Assembly (NCBI GenBank): GCA_033782935.1
Contig: JAWQEG010003809.1
Coordinates: forward strand, 1 to 64,000
Length of the DNA: 64,000 nt
Source of the DNA: Petrolisthes cinctipes
Lineage: Eukaryota > Arthropoda > Malacostraca > Decapoda > Porcellanidae
Reading direction: 5' to 3'
The notes below the pieces were generated by a model. The model made no database searches, had not been told where the DNA came from, and worked only from the letters and a program-made list of their open reading frames with translations. Made by a program: the position numbers and the translations under genes. Each line of letters opens with the position of its first letter. The stretch's first letter is position 1. Shown here in pieces: positions 28,636 through 40,600 of the stretch.

Positions 28636-28775
28636 ACAATGCAAGGAAACTGATCCCTCTACTACTCGTATACTGAAGTGATAGTGGTCTGTATTTCCTG
28701 GCATAGTTTGGAGGAATCATCAGCAGTCCTCCACAATCACACCCAAAACAAAAATATAATGATCCCCGTAAAACA
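28632..28775. mobile_element. TTAA element chained to the previous one, truncated left half
   Basis: From the shared TTAA, GAAACTGATCCCTCTA leads to TTTCCTGGCATAGTTTGGAG and GAATCATCAGCAGTCCTCC, then AAAACAAAAATATAATGATC. Confidence 0.55.
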
Positions 28776-29190
28776 GATAAGTTGCTCAAAAAATAATATC
28801 TGTTTGTCTTGGAATGGGTTAGGTCAAGTGCATCATCCTTCCCCTTTTCACCACGTCAATGTCATTTTTTATCAGTATTTGTTTATACATTGTTTTACCA
28901 ACCTACTATTTATTTATTTATCTATTTATTTATTTAGTTTGACCGGCAATCCTTCTCTTCCCACACAGCCTCATGTACATATATCTCACTGTTTTGTGCC
29001 ATTATTTTAATTTACATTTAGTGTGTCGAGGCAAGGTCTTACATTCCACTCTGGTTACTATATATTGGTTTTGGGGGGTTGAGGCTTCGACACTAGTTTT
29101 CTTCAAGTTACACAATCTTGTATAATATTGTAGGTCAGCTTATGAAACAGACATTACATACATTATTGGTTGAGGATGAGGGTGTGTGTG

Positions 29191-29298
29191 GGTGGTGATT
29201 AGGGATTGAAATAAACCATCATTATTTTGTGTCGAGGTTCAGGAATGTAATGAAGGTTAATTGAGTGTAATAATTAGCAAGTGTTATATTCCTTAGAC
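29191..29298. repeat. Dispersed direct repeat, copy 2
   Basis: Second copy of the 27893-28000 segment in the same orientation, 1.3 kb away. Confidence 0.88.
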
Positions 29299-29342
29299 TG
29301 TATTATCTATATCGGCCTTATGCTGAGAAAATTGTCATGGGG

Positions 29343-29540
29343 TGGGCGGTGACGATGACTGGTACGATGACTCCATTATGATATTATGACGATGACTCCA
29401 TATATTGTGACGATGACCACTACGATGACTCCATGTATTGTGACGATGACCACTAAGATGACTCCATGTATTGTGACGATGACCACTACGATGACTCCAT
29501 GTATTGTAACAATGACCACTACGATGACTATCCCCTTCAT
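29343..29540. repeat. 33-36 bp minisatellite (GACGATGACCACTACGATGA)
   Basis: Five copies with CTCCATGTATTGTGACGATG. The minus-strand His/Ser-rich frame is an artefact. Confidence 0.88.
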
Positions 29541-29571
29541 GAATTACTTTCCTGTCCAATAGTGTATACCT

Positions 29572-29880
29572 TTAAGTACCCTGTGATCGTGTATGAGACC
29601 TGGTTGGTGGCTTCTGATTCCTCCTGACTATGCCACGAAACAACCAAGCTCCTTCAATACAGGTGGTGTTTCGTATCAATGTTTGAAGGACTCACTAAGC
29701 TCCAATTTTCTCGATATAGTATACTTTTGGTACACATTAGAGTTGCTTTGATGCCTCCCAAGTATGCCAGTCAGGAAACAGGACCAGACTATAACATAAC
29801 ATAATATAATATAATATAATTTTTGCTTGGAAATACTATGAAGGAATAAGTTGGTCCAGATGTTTTACACTGACAACACC
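29572..29880. mobile_element. Fused TTAA elements (type II joined to type I)
   Basis: Left end TTAAGTACCCTGTGATCGTG is type II. The arm CTCCAATTTTCTCGATATAG then runs directly into a type I arm ATACTTTTGGTACACATTAG without the expected CACAGGGTCCCTTAA end. Type I core halves follow (GATGCCTCCCAAGTATGCCA). A (ATAAT)n expansion occupies the type I hinge. Confidence 0.6.
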
Positions 29881-30151
29881 CCTGTAACTAATCCCTCATA
29901 CCTCCCTCATACCTCCCTCACCTCATCCATGTCCTGCTCACTCACCTCTCACACCCAAGGCTGCCTCACTGTTCAGGACAAGCGCTGGGGTGAAGAAGAT
30001 GAAAAAACAAAACAATAATAATAATAATAATAATAATAATATACACATTTTCTAGAGACAAGGCCTTTATTGACAAGTGTTTATTTTATATATCTATTTA
30101 TTTTTATCTTTATTTTTATTTTTATTGATTTATTCTATATCTAAAAGGTAC

Positions 30152-30191
<40 letters not shown>

Positions 30192-30230
30192 GTAATGACC
30201 CCTTTCATTTGATGTCGTAACAATATTTAT
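29881..30230. other. Intergenic, (AAT)n microsatellites
   Basis: (AAT)n at 30013-30040 and 30150-30186; otherwise nothing recognised. Confidence 0.6.
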
Positions 30231-30454
30231 CCAAACGTTGTCAACAAGAGCCGCTTCTCCTCAAGTTTTATGTGTGTGTATTTATTGTATACTATTATTT
30301 TGTATTCATTTATTTTTATTATTATCTTTTCATTATGTGTTTGTCTGTCAGTTCTTTGTTGGGGATGTGTTTTGTCTGTCGCACCTGAGTACTTTTTTTA
30401 GGGCATTTTTTAGTTTTAGGGTTTTTATTTTATTGATTTCGACTTCTATTTCGG

Positions 30455-30905
30455 GTGACCTTTCTTTGGGTAGACCTTTATTCATAATATGGTTGACCTT
30501 TTACCATGTGGGGTGACCTTTATTCATAGTATGGTTGACCTTTTACCATGTGGGGTGACCTTTATTTGGAATGACCTGTATTCATGTATAAGGTGACCTT
30601 TATTCATTTCGGGTGACCTTTTTATTTGAGTTGACCTTTATTCATGATGTGGGTGACCTTATACTATATAAATGGGGTGACCTTTATTCATGATATGGCT
30701 GACCTTTTATTCATGATATGGTTGACCTTTTATTCATGATATGGGTGACCTCTGTTCATGATATGGTTGACCTTATTTTTACCATTTGGGGGTGACCTTC
30801 ATTCATGATATAGGGTCATTTTCATTTCCTATTTGGGGTGATCTTTACAATGTATGTGTTGGGTTGACCTTTATTGACCTTCCTGGGTGACCTATATTTA
30901 TATAA
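30455..30905. repeat. Minisatellite with repeated TGACCTTTATTCATGATATG
   Basis: About twenty copies of a 28-36 bp unit with TGACCTTTATTCATG, ATATGGTTGACCTT or GGGGTGACC. Every unit carries a TGACCT (AGGTCA on minus). Not coding. Confidence 0.9.
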
Positions 30906-31258
30906 GTACTGGGTCAAAATTATGTGTGAATGTTTTTTTTTTATGAGATAACAGTATGTGCAAATGTGAGTTTATTAGACACGAATAAAAAAACTCTTGT
31001 AACATGATATTGTGTTTTATTGACTCGAGAATACATAATTATTATTAGAGAAATGTATACAGCTTAATTATTATGATTACAATAATTGATAATAAGCACA
31101 CTCGATAAATATAATAGTATATAATTATTTGTTTAACTTAGAGGACAACCCTGTTATATTATTATACTATTATTTTGTTCATTTATTATTATTATTATTT
31201 ATTCATTATACGTTTGTCTGTCAGTTTTTGGTTGTCTCTCTCTTAGCTGGATGATGTA
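30906..31258. other. AT-rich intergenic stretch
   Basis: No gene or element recognised; short ATT runs only. Confidence 0.5.
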
Positions 31259-31261
31259 GTT

Positions 31262-31402
31262 GTAGCCAAATTGGATGGATACTGATTCCTCCTAAATATG
31301 CCACGAAACAGACAACTTCAGTACAGGAGAAAGGGTTCTGTTTGTTTTGTAGCATAGTTTGGAGGAATCAAATGACTTTAATTTATACACAAAACTTGGA
31401 GA
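31262..31402. mobile_element. TTAA-family fold-back element with lost ends
   Basis: Core halves CTGATTCCTCCTAAATATGC and TTTGTAGCATAGTTTGGAGG with ACGAAACAG next to the hinge. Neither terminal TTAA is preserved. Confidence 0.6.
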
Positions 31403-31738
31403 GTGTCAAATAATCCCTATGGGCTTGGGATTAATTCTCAGTGGGCATTTTTTTTTTCTTTTTATATATAATATGTTATGGTATATTATTAATTTGGTAT
31501 ACAGCATACATTGCATTTTTTATGCATAGTAATTTCTTTTATTAGTTATTTTTGGAAACCAACCAATATTAGTAGGGAAAATAAGAGTTGGATTATGAAA
31601 AAAATATTATAAATTTGGCATACAGTCTTCTTTACATTTTAATTGTCTTTATAATTATATAGTATTGTATTGTATTTTTTTTCATGTGTATTAATGTTTG
31701 GAAACCCATAATTAGGGAAAAGTAATCTGAAAAATGTG

Positions 31739-31925
31739 TTAAGGGGGAGGGGGGAGGGGGTCGATTCTAGTGTGTGGGTGTTTTGGAGTCTGCGTAGTCC
31801 TCCAAGCACTGCAAACAAAACACACATGCAGTCCCTGTTCATATACTGCGGTGGGCCTGTTTTCTGACATTGTTTGGAGGAATCAGTAGCCTTCCAATTC
31901 ACCCAAAAATAGATGACCCTTATAA
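31739..31925. mobile_element. TTAA fold-back element, type III ends
   Basis: Left TTAAGGGGGAGGGGGGAGGG at 31739. Core halves TAGTCCTCCAAGCACTGC and CTGACATTGTTTGGAGGAAT; right arm CTTCCAATTCACCCAAAAAT. Right end decayed. Confidence 0.6.
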
Positions 31926-32009
31926 TAATGACCTCTGAACATACACACATTCATTAGCATAGAATATATAATTATTTCCTGTATATACAGTATAATCACT
32001 AATTTTTTC

Positions 32010-32010
32010 A

Positions 32011-32046
<36 letters not shown>
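32010..32046. repeat. (AT)n microsatellite
   Basis: Uninterrupted TA repeat. Confidence 0.9.
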
Positions 32047-32048
<2 letters not shown>

Positions 32049-32254
32049 AGTAAATTGCCAATACCCTGTTAACTGATTATGAATTTGCTACAGTTAAAAA
32101 AAAAAGAGTTAAATTTTATGAGTATATCAATATTTTGACGACAACGTTGAATAGAACAATTATAATGTAAATGTAGTCGGAAATGGACTTTGAACACAAA
32201 TAAATTAAATGGACATGTTTTTTACTGTAGGATGGTAAAGTAGTCAGAATTTTG

Positions 32255-32380
32255 AAGATAAATGAGTCCTTCTAATATTGCCACGAAACACCACCTATCT
32301 GGAATGAGCTTGTTTCGTGGCATGGTCAGGAGGAATCAGAAGCCTCCAATTTTCATACACGATCACAACGTAATCAAGAT
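32255..32380. mobile_element. TTAA-family fold-back element, type II, decayed ends
   Basis: GAGTCCTTCTAATATTGCCA and CGAAACACCACCTATCTGGA on one side, CTTGTTTCGTGGCATGGTCA and GGAGGAATCAGAAGCCTCC on the other, then CATACACGATCACAACG. In reverse orientation relative to 28481-28635. Confidence 0.65.
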
Positions 32381-32514
32381 GACGGATCACTCGTGTATAC
32401 AGACCCCTATTAATTAACTGCCGATAAATTGAAGATAAACAGATAAAATCTACGTTAACAGATAGAGTTTGTTGGGAATCGAACCCTCGTTTCCTGGCTC
32501 ACCCAAGAACTCCT

Positions 32515-32700
32515 CCTTTGACCCTGTTTTTTTACTCCTAGTGACCCTGATTGTTGACTCCTGTTGACCCTGATTTTTACTCCTAGTGACCCTGATTGTT
32601 GATCCTGTTCAACCCAAATTTTTTACTCCTGTTGACCCTGATGTTTGACTCCTGTTGACCCTGATTTTTTACTCCTAGTGACCCTGTTTTTTGACTAATG
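32515..32700. repeat. Minisatellite with TTGACCCTGATTTTTTACTC
   Basis: Five to six copies of a unit of about 32 bp alternating GTTGACCCTGA and AGTGACCCTGA with TTTTTACTCCT. Confidence 0.88.
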
Positions 32701-32918
32701 ATGATACTACTTAGAACCGTTAGTCATTATTCTAAAATATATATATGTATATTCTCCTTCTTCAACTTCCTCCTCATCATCATCCTCGACTCCTTCCATC
32801 TCTTCCTCCACCTCTACTCATTTCACCACCTCCTCCACCTTGGCTCCTTCCTCCTCCTCCTCCTTCACATCAACTCCTTCCATCTCCTCCTCCACCTCGA
32901 CTCCTTTCACCTCGTCCT

Positions 32919-33056
32919 CTACACGACCACACCCTCGACTAGCTGTAAGGGCTTGGTAGTCACATGGAGCTGCTTCTCCACCTGCCTCTTCATCTCCACC
33001 AGTTGCTTCAGTTCCTCTTCCAACTCTGCTTTCCTATTAACGTTGGCTTCCTGGCT
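32919..33056 (-). CDS. Mucin-like gene, terminal exon
   Basis: Acceptor CCTACACAG, phase 0, 45 codons plus TAG. Charged heptad-like sequence (NRKAELEEELKQLVEMKRQV) predicts a coiled coil; ends LVEGVVV. The opposite strand is a CT-rich frame without exon signals. Confidence 0.65.
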   Translation of the reverse strand, partial: SQEANVNRKAELEEELKQLVEMKRQVEKQLHVTTKPLQLVEGVVV

Positions 33057-34559
33057 CTGTGTAGGCATTGCAAGAAATCCAGGTTAATAAGAAAAAATAG
33101 TAATACAAAAAATAAAGTGCATGTGGGATTAGTATTAGCCAGAGATCCAGGTTGAAAGGAAAAATAAGTGTAGCCTAGTCAGAAGTCCACGTTGAAAAGA
33201 ACAATTAGTGTGAGGGTTTAGTGAAAAATCCATATTGAGAAGAAAGATTAAAGTGTCAGTGCAGTCAGATATCGACACAGAAAAAAAGGTTTAGCTGAAA
33301 TACACGTTGAAAAGAACAATTAAAATGTGAATGTAGCCGGAAATGGACTTTGAATTTTTTTTAATTAAGTGGGCATGATTTCGACTGTAGGATAGTAAAG
33401 TTACCTCGGAAATCAAAAGTGGTGTTGAAGAGATGAAGATATAATTTTCTTGAGGGGAAATATGAAGGGAAACTTAGTATTGAGAAAAGGAGGAAATGTT
33501 TAAGCTGAGGAGGCTGTGATGCTGTGAGAATATTGTAAGCTGCTGTTTCCTCCAAATTATACCAAGAAACAGACCATTTATGTTTTTTAAGGTCTTGTTT
33601 TCTGTCATAGTTTGGAGGAATTCACAGCCTCCACTTCACCAACAAAATTCTATACAGTAAGTCCCATTGAATAGTTTGGATTTATTGTGGTGACCTGAAT
33701 GGATACGAAAGACTTTAAATGCTTCAAAATAAATCTTTTAGTTATAATTATCTTTCACAAAATAATATTAAGAAATAATGCAATTATCATTAAAGAAAGG
33801 AGTCAATGAATGAGTGACTAAATTGCCAACAGTACGTATGAGTCATTAAAGATAGGAGTATATGAATGAGTGACTAAATATAGTACATATGAGTCATTAA
33901 AGATAGGAGTATATGAATGAATGACTAAATACAGTACATATGAGTTAGTAAGGAAGGAGTCCATGAATGAGTGATTAAGTAAATACATAATGAGTCAGTA
34001 AAGGAATGAGTGAGTCATTCGTATTCTCACCTGGCTAAAGAGTGTGGACATTTGGGCCATCTTGTGACCCATGAGGTGACCCATGAGGGCGCTTGTCTCC
34101 ACATCCTCCTCACTACTCAGATGTTTACTTCCCCTCGCCACCTGCCAACCACACCACACACCTTTTGTCATCGTCACACTTGGGGTATTGGGTTCATTTT
34201 ATGGTTGATTAATATTTTTTTCGTTGCGATCGAATGAGATTTTTACGGTTGATTAATTTTGGTATCGATCGAACGAGATGGTCTGGGTAGTAGTGTAGTG
34301 CCGAATCATCATTTAATTACAAGGTTACTTAGTATTTTTCTTGCACTATACTCTACTATTAACTTTGAGTGATATTGTAACAGAGTTCAATATTCTGAAG
34401 TTTTGGTAAATATCTATATGCTGTTTATTATAATTATATCTTATATTACACACACACACACACACACTATATTCATTTCGTCTGTGTTTCTCTCACTCAT
34501 TCACACCCATTCTCTTGCTCCACCTCTCACTTCGCTCTCTCTCACTTCACACACACACA

Positions 34560-34625
<66 letters not shown>

Positions 34626-37600
34626 TACCTGGAGGAAGGCTGCGACCGTCTGCTGAGCTGCACACGAGACTTGGTCCTGATGTGTGATGCTGGTTGGGTC
34701 CTGAGAGAGGCTACTAATGGACGACTCCAGCCCCCTTAGTGACTCCACCAGGCCTATCTCACTCCTGCTGCACTCCGCTTAGAACACAGTGCATGGTGTT
34801 TGGTTAGTGTTGTGATAATTATGATGCACGATTATATCAGTGTATTAGAAACTTAGCAGTTACTATTTTATTATTATTACTATATCCGAGGATTTCAGTA
34901 TATTAGATATTTACCAGTTAGTATTCTGCTATATATTCAAACAAAATTTTCATTATATCAGAAATATATCAGTTACTTTTCTACTGTCTTATAATTATGT
35001 CCGAACATCTCAGTATATTATAAATATAACAGTTACTATTCTGTTATATGACTGAACATATCACTCTATTAGAAAGTAATCAGTTAGTATTCTATTATTT
35101 CCGAGCTTTTCAGTACATTAGAAATTTAGCAGTTAGTAGTCTGTTATAATATATGTTTGAGCATTTCAGTATGTTAGAAACTTAACAGTTAATATTCTGT
35201 TACTTATACTAATGATTTACAGAAGGCATTAAAATCCCTTGTGGTTATTAACAGTTTACCCTCACAGTTTTCTTTTATGATTACCCATTAGATGGCAGCA
35301 CTTTTTTAATTATTATAACGGTTGTGTGTTGTAGTGTAGGCGTTCACCCTTTTGTTGTAGTCTCTCTCGATTATTATGTGTTACTGCTGGTGAACGTGGC
35401 TGTACAGGAGATCACTCACCCCCATGATATACTTTCCCTTAACCCTTAAACCGCGGGTGACGAGAATTCTCAACACCAGCAACAAGTGTGGAGGACCGCG
35501 GGTGATGAGAATTCTCAACAAAGCAGTTTTTTTATATTGTGTGCCCCATAAGATGGTTGTCTCGGGTGACAACACTGATTTTGGGCTTGTAGGGAGTAGC
35601 CATAGTCCAGCCACTCACCTCCTGCCAGTGTTAAACTATCAGTGAGGGTGGAAGGATGTATTTCCAGAGCTCTGATTTTCCTGTAATTACCATATATGTA
35701 CACAGTGACATTATATGTACGACAGTGACGTTATATTTAATATTGTTGTGTTGAAAAATGTGATTCTGACATGTTTTATAACGAAATCAGAGTGTGAAAA
35801 CGTACTTAGATATGTAAATAGAGTGTAAAAGTGAATTTTGATTTGTGGTCATTCTGAGCTGGCTACCCATCCTACAGATATCCATTTAGTCTTCACAAGT
35901 ACATCAAGAGACAGCTGAAGGTTTCTACTTCAATATCCTGTATCATTTATTGATGTAGCGTGAGTGGTTTACAACCTATTAGCCATCAAATGCGTTGTTT
36001 AAATAGTGACTGCGAGTGCTGGAGAAAGGCGCGCAAGACAGAGCTGCCACAGTAGATAAGGCCCTCGGCTAAGTCGTGTGCATTTACCGATTGCAAGGAA
36101 CCCTGAGCCAGGGAATTTGAATGAATGGAGATGGAAGATAGAGATAGAGAGGAGGAATGCATTTTCCCCATATACAGGAGTTGCACAAGGTAAGACGAAT
36201 ATCACACGGAAATTCGACCATAAGAATGTTTATCATGGTGAATATTAGATATCTTGGTCAATGTCAAGTTCAGTGGCCAATCTTACTCGATATTTTTCTT
36301 TCTTATTTTTTTTTCTTAGAGATTTTATGGGTTCTATTTTGAGACCCAAGTATTGTAAATGAGTATTTACCCTGTTTCCATGAGTCCAGCTACATATCCA
36401 ACAATCTTGAGGGGAGCCTTGGTAACCGGGGATTTGGGTAAAGAAAACGAACATTTTTTAACATTTTTCAGTTATCGCTATCAGCTGTAAATGTTGAAAT
36501 ATGGAAAATGCATGACTGAATTTAAGCGTGACATTATAGAAGCAGTCAAAATTAATCTGACCTAACCTAATCTGGACTGGGTTAGACTACCGGGACCTAA
36601 CCAAACTAAAACCTAACCGGGGGGCTGAGCAGGTACAATGACCTACCTAAGTAGAACATTACATAACCTTATTGAGATGTACTGGAATGAAGGTCAACAA
36701 GGTCATTTCCAATACCAGTAACTTTTAGATGTAATATAATTCCAAGTCACTATTACAGTCGGGACACTTCACTTCTGTAAGTACCACACCATGTTTTCTG
36801 AATATTTCTAATCTCGCCTTGTCGTTATCATGAGTTTGCTGAATAATTTTGAGAGCAACAGGAGCACATCCACTTCTTAGAGATGCTAAGACACTTTTGA
36901 TTCAAATTTTGAAGACAGAATGGCTGTAGTGACATGCACCCACCTGAGATTGGCTATTTCAAGTTATCTGATGTGTGTGTGGAGCATGATTGACCTATTT
37001 CGAATTCTTCTCGAGCTCGGGATGAGACAAAAAACTTTGTGGCAAGCAAGAATATCACTAGGTGACTGAGAAAAAGGGTGTGGGTTCAAAAATGGCGACT
37101 CATGCTTTTTCCCACCATTTTAAATTAGATTTTGCGACACCAACGACACATAATTATAAGGGTGAGTTATTGCTCCTTTAGAAGACATATATAGGAATGA
37201 AAAGTAGGTGCTTCAATTGGCACTAAACTTGTCCTAGTCCGATATCTTACACATGTGTAACTCGGAAATAATTCCTAGACCTGTACACAAGGTAAAAATG
37301 ATCATCGGTGCAATTCTCGAGTGAAGCATTCAGACACCTCAGACGATGGATACTTAAAATTAGCTTGTTTATTCCTGGGGCATCATGAGTTGTGCCCATC
37401 ATTTACAGAACCATTAGACCCCTCATACTCAATAGCTTTCTTACCTTGTGCACTACTGCTGAGTGCTAATCAGAGTGAACTGAATCCTATATTTACCTCA
37501 CAGTTAATATAGGACAATGGCCGAGTGGATTGTGTTGTTGTGATCTGTGTATTAACATTGTGGTGACTTTCATAATTAGAATATTAAATTTTACTGTGAC

Positions 37601-40600
37601 TCAAAATTGATCTCTGTGGCTGCTTTGGATAGTGTGAGCACAGTTATATACAGTGCCTGTAACGAGTAGGCCTATATATCGACTTAAATGCTGTTGTTGG
37701 TGGAAGGTAAAGACGTCTGGACATGAACAGTATCGAGATCGTCAATGCCAAAACACTTCATCTTCAGGGGTAAGGGTAATCACCATTTTTGTATTTTGTA
37801 TTCTACGACTGGAGGGATACACAATACCACAGAATAATAAGTTGACTACACTCTGCGAAATCATTTTCAGAGAAATTAACAAGCACGAGCAAAGTATTTA
37901 AGGAATGCAAGAAGCAGCTTTCCTTTCTGTGGGTGTTAGTAAACTTTGCCATTATTTTCCAAACGGTACACCTGTGAAACTTGTAAAATATCATCAAAGA
38001 GCTTCTTGGTTTCCAGTGGCCCCACACAAACCAGACCTAATTAACTATACCGGAACATATTCCTCTTAATTAAACCACAACATTGCCAAAATGGTAACAT
38101 TCTCGGGAACAGGAACACACACTATGTGTTTTATAATATAATAGATGCCCTTTATGTTCAGGAACATCCCTCAAATGACTGCATGGAGTGTGTCCATTTA
38201 ATAAAAAAACATCTAAAATTAGCTGCTTAGTGGTTTTAGTTTAAGTTTGGATGCCACACAGAGGATACCAGTTACAACAATGGTAAGCATTAATATTGAG
38301 CCCAGACAAGACTCCCTCCCTCAGTTGTCCACCCACATTCACCACAGTCACACTCTGCTATCATCTGCAGATTCCTCCTGTGTTGTGAACCCTGACTCAC
38401 CCACCACGCACAAATTACACTATCCATGCAGGTTCTGAGAGTGTTAAATTATCGCACAGTTACTCACCTGAGGCCCTAGCACTGGCTTTGTTAAGCAGTG
38501 AGAGAAGTGAGGAGGAGAAGATGAACCTCCTTCGTGACCCTGCAAGTTGCTCCAGTTCAACACGGGTCTCGTTCAACTCTTTAAGAAGAGTCTCCAGGTT
38601 ACTCGTCAGAATCTTGAACGTTTCCAACTTCTCTTTGTCGCCAGAACACTTGATAAGCTCGGTTGTTACGTATTCGATTTCAATGGTCAAGTCGCTCAGC
38701 CTCTTGTTAAAGTCTTCGATATCTGAGGCGATGTGTGGAGGTGCAGTCACACAGTCATCAGTGGAGGCTTCATCTGTAGTCTCAGGAGTGGCAGTGGCAG
38801 ACTCAGTGGAAGATTCTTGTGAATAGGTACTGGTCACCTCAGGAGTAGCGTTTGAGACTGTAGTACTTGATGGCTCATGTGAGACTGGAGTGCTTGTTAC
38901 TACAACAGGAAGAGGTGAGCTGGATGGTGCAGAGGACTCTCCTTCCTCAGTAGTAGATTCAACACCAGAACTAACGGAAGACGTTTGAGATGCGTGATGA
39001 GAGTCAGATGTTTGGGTGACAGTGAATTCAGAGGGAGAAGGTGGTACTGTTTCTGATTCTGCAGTGCTCTCGATTTCTGTGGCTTCAGACACCTTAGTTG
39101 ATCCACCTGTGGGCTCAGCAGGTGTTGGTGTGGTCTCACCAGATGGTTGTGTTCCTGGTTCTGCAGTACTCTCGATTTCTGTGGCTTCAGATACCTTAGT
39201 TGATTCACCAGTTTGTTCAGTGGGTGTTGGTGTGGTCTCACCAGATGGTTGTGTTCCTGGTTCTGCAGTGCTCTCGATTTCTGTGGCTTCAGACACCTTA
39301 GTTGATTCACCAGTTTGTTCAGTGGGTGTTGGTGTGGTCTCACCAGATGGTTGTGTTCCAGGTTCTGCAGTGCTCTCAATTTCTGTGGCTTCAGACACCT
39401 TAGTTGATTCACCAGTTTGTTCAGTGGGTGTTGGTGTGGTCTCACCAGATGGTTGTGTTCCTGGTTCTGCAGTGCTCTCGATTTCTGTGGCTTCAGATAC
39501 CTTAGTTGATCCACCTGTGGGCTCAGCAGGTGTTGGTGTGGTCTCACCAGATGGTTGTGTTCCTGGTTCTGCAGTGGTCTCGATTTCTGTGACTTCAGAC
39601 ACCTTAGTTGATTCACCAGTTTGTTCAGTGGGTGTTGGTGTGGTCTCACCAGATGGTTGTGTTCCTGGTTCTGCAGTACTCTCGATTTCTGTGGCTTCAG
39701 ATACCTTAGTTGATTCACCAGTTGGTTCAGTGGGTGTTGGTGTGGTCTCACCAGATGGTTGTGTTCCTGGTTCTGCAGTGCTTTCGATTTCTGTGGCTTC
39801 AGACACCTTAGTTGATTCACTAGTTTGTTCAGTGGGTGTTGGTGTGGTCTCACCAGATGGTTGTGTTCCTGGTTCTGCAGTGCTCTCGATTTCTGTGGCT
39901 TCAGATACCTTAGTTGATTCACCAGTTTGTTCAGTGGGTGATGGTGTGGTCTCACCAGATGGTTGTGTTCCTGGTTCTGTAGTGCTCTCGATTTCTGTGG
40001 CTTCAGACACCTTAGTTGATCCACCTGTGGGCTCAGCAGGTGTTGGTGTGGTCTCACCAGATGGTTGTGTTCCTGGTTCTGCAGTGGTCTCGATTTCTGT
40101 GGCTTCAGACACCTTAGTTGATTCACCAGTTTGTTCAGTGGGTGTTGGTGTGGTCTCACCAGATGGTTGTGTTCCTGGTTCTGCAGTACTCTCGATTTCT
40201 GTGGCTTCAGATACCTTAGTTGATTCACCAGTTTGTTCAGTGGGTGATGGTGTGGTCTCACCAGATGGTTGTGTTCCTGGTTCTGTAGTGCTCTCGATTT
40301 CTGTGGCTTCAGACACCTTAGTTGATTCACCAGTTTGTTCAGTGGGTGTTGGTGTGGTCTCACCAGATGGTTGTGTTCCTGGTTCTGCAGTGCTCTCGAT
40401 TTCTGTGGCTTCAGATACCTTAGTTGATCCACCTGTGGGCTCAGCAGGTGTGGGTGTTGTCTCACCAGATGGTTGTGTTCCTGGTTCTGCAGTGCTCTCG
40501 ATTTCTGTGGCTTCAGATACCTTAGTTGATTCACCAGTTTGTTCAGTGGGTGTTGGTGTGGTCTCACCAGATGGTTGTGTTCCTGGTTCTGCAGTGCTCT

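Noticed and set aside
36540..36625. Second telomere-like tract (CCTAACC motifs)
   Set aside because: Motifs are scattered and irregular, without tandem register.
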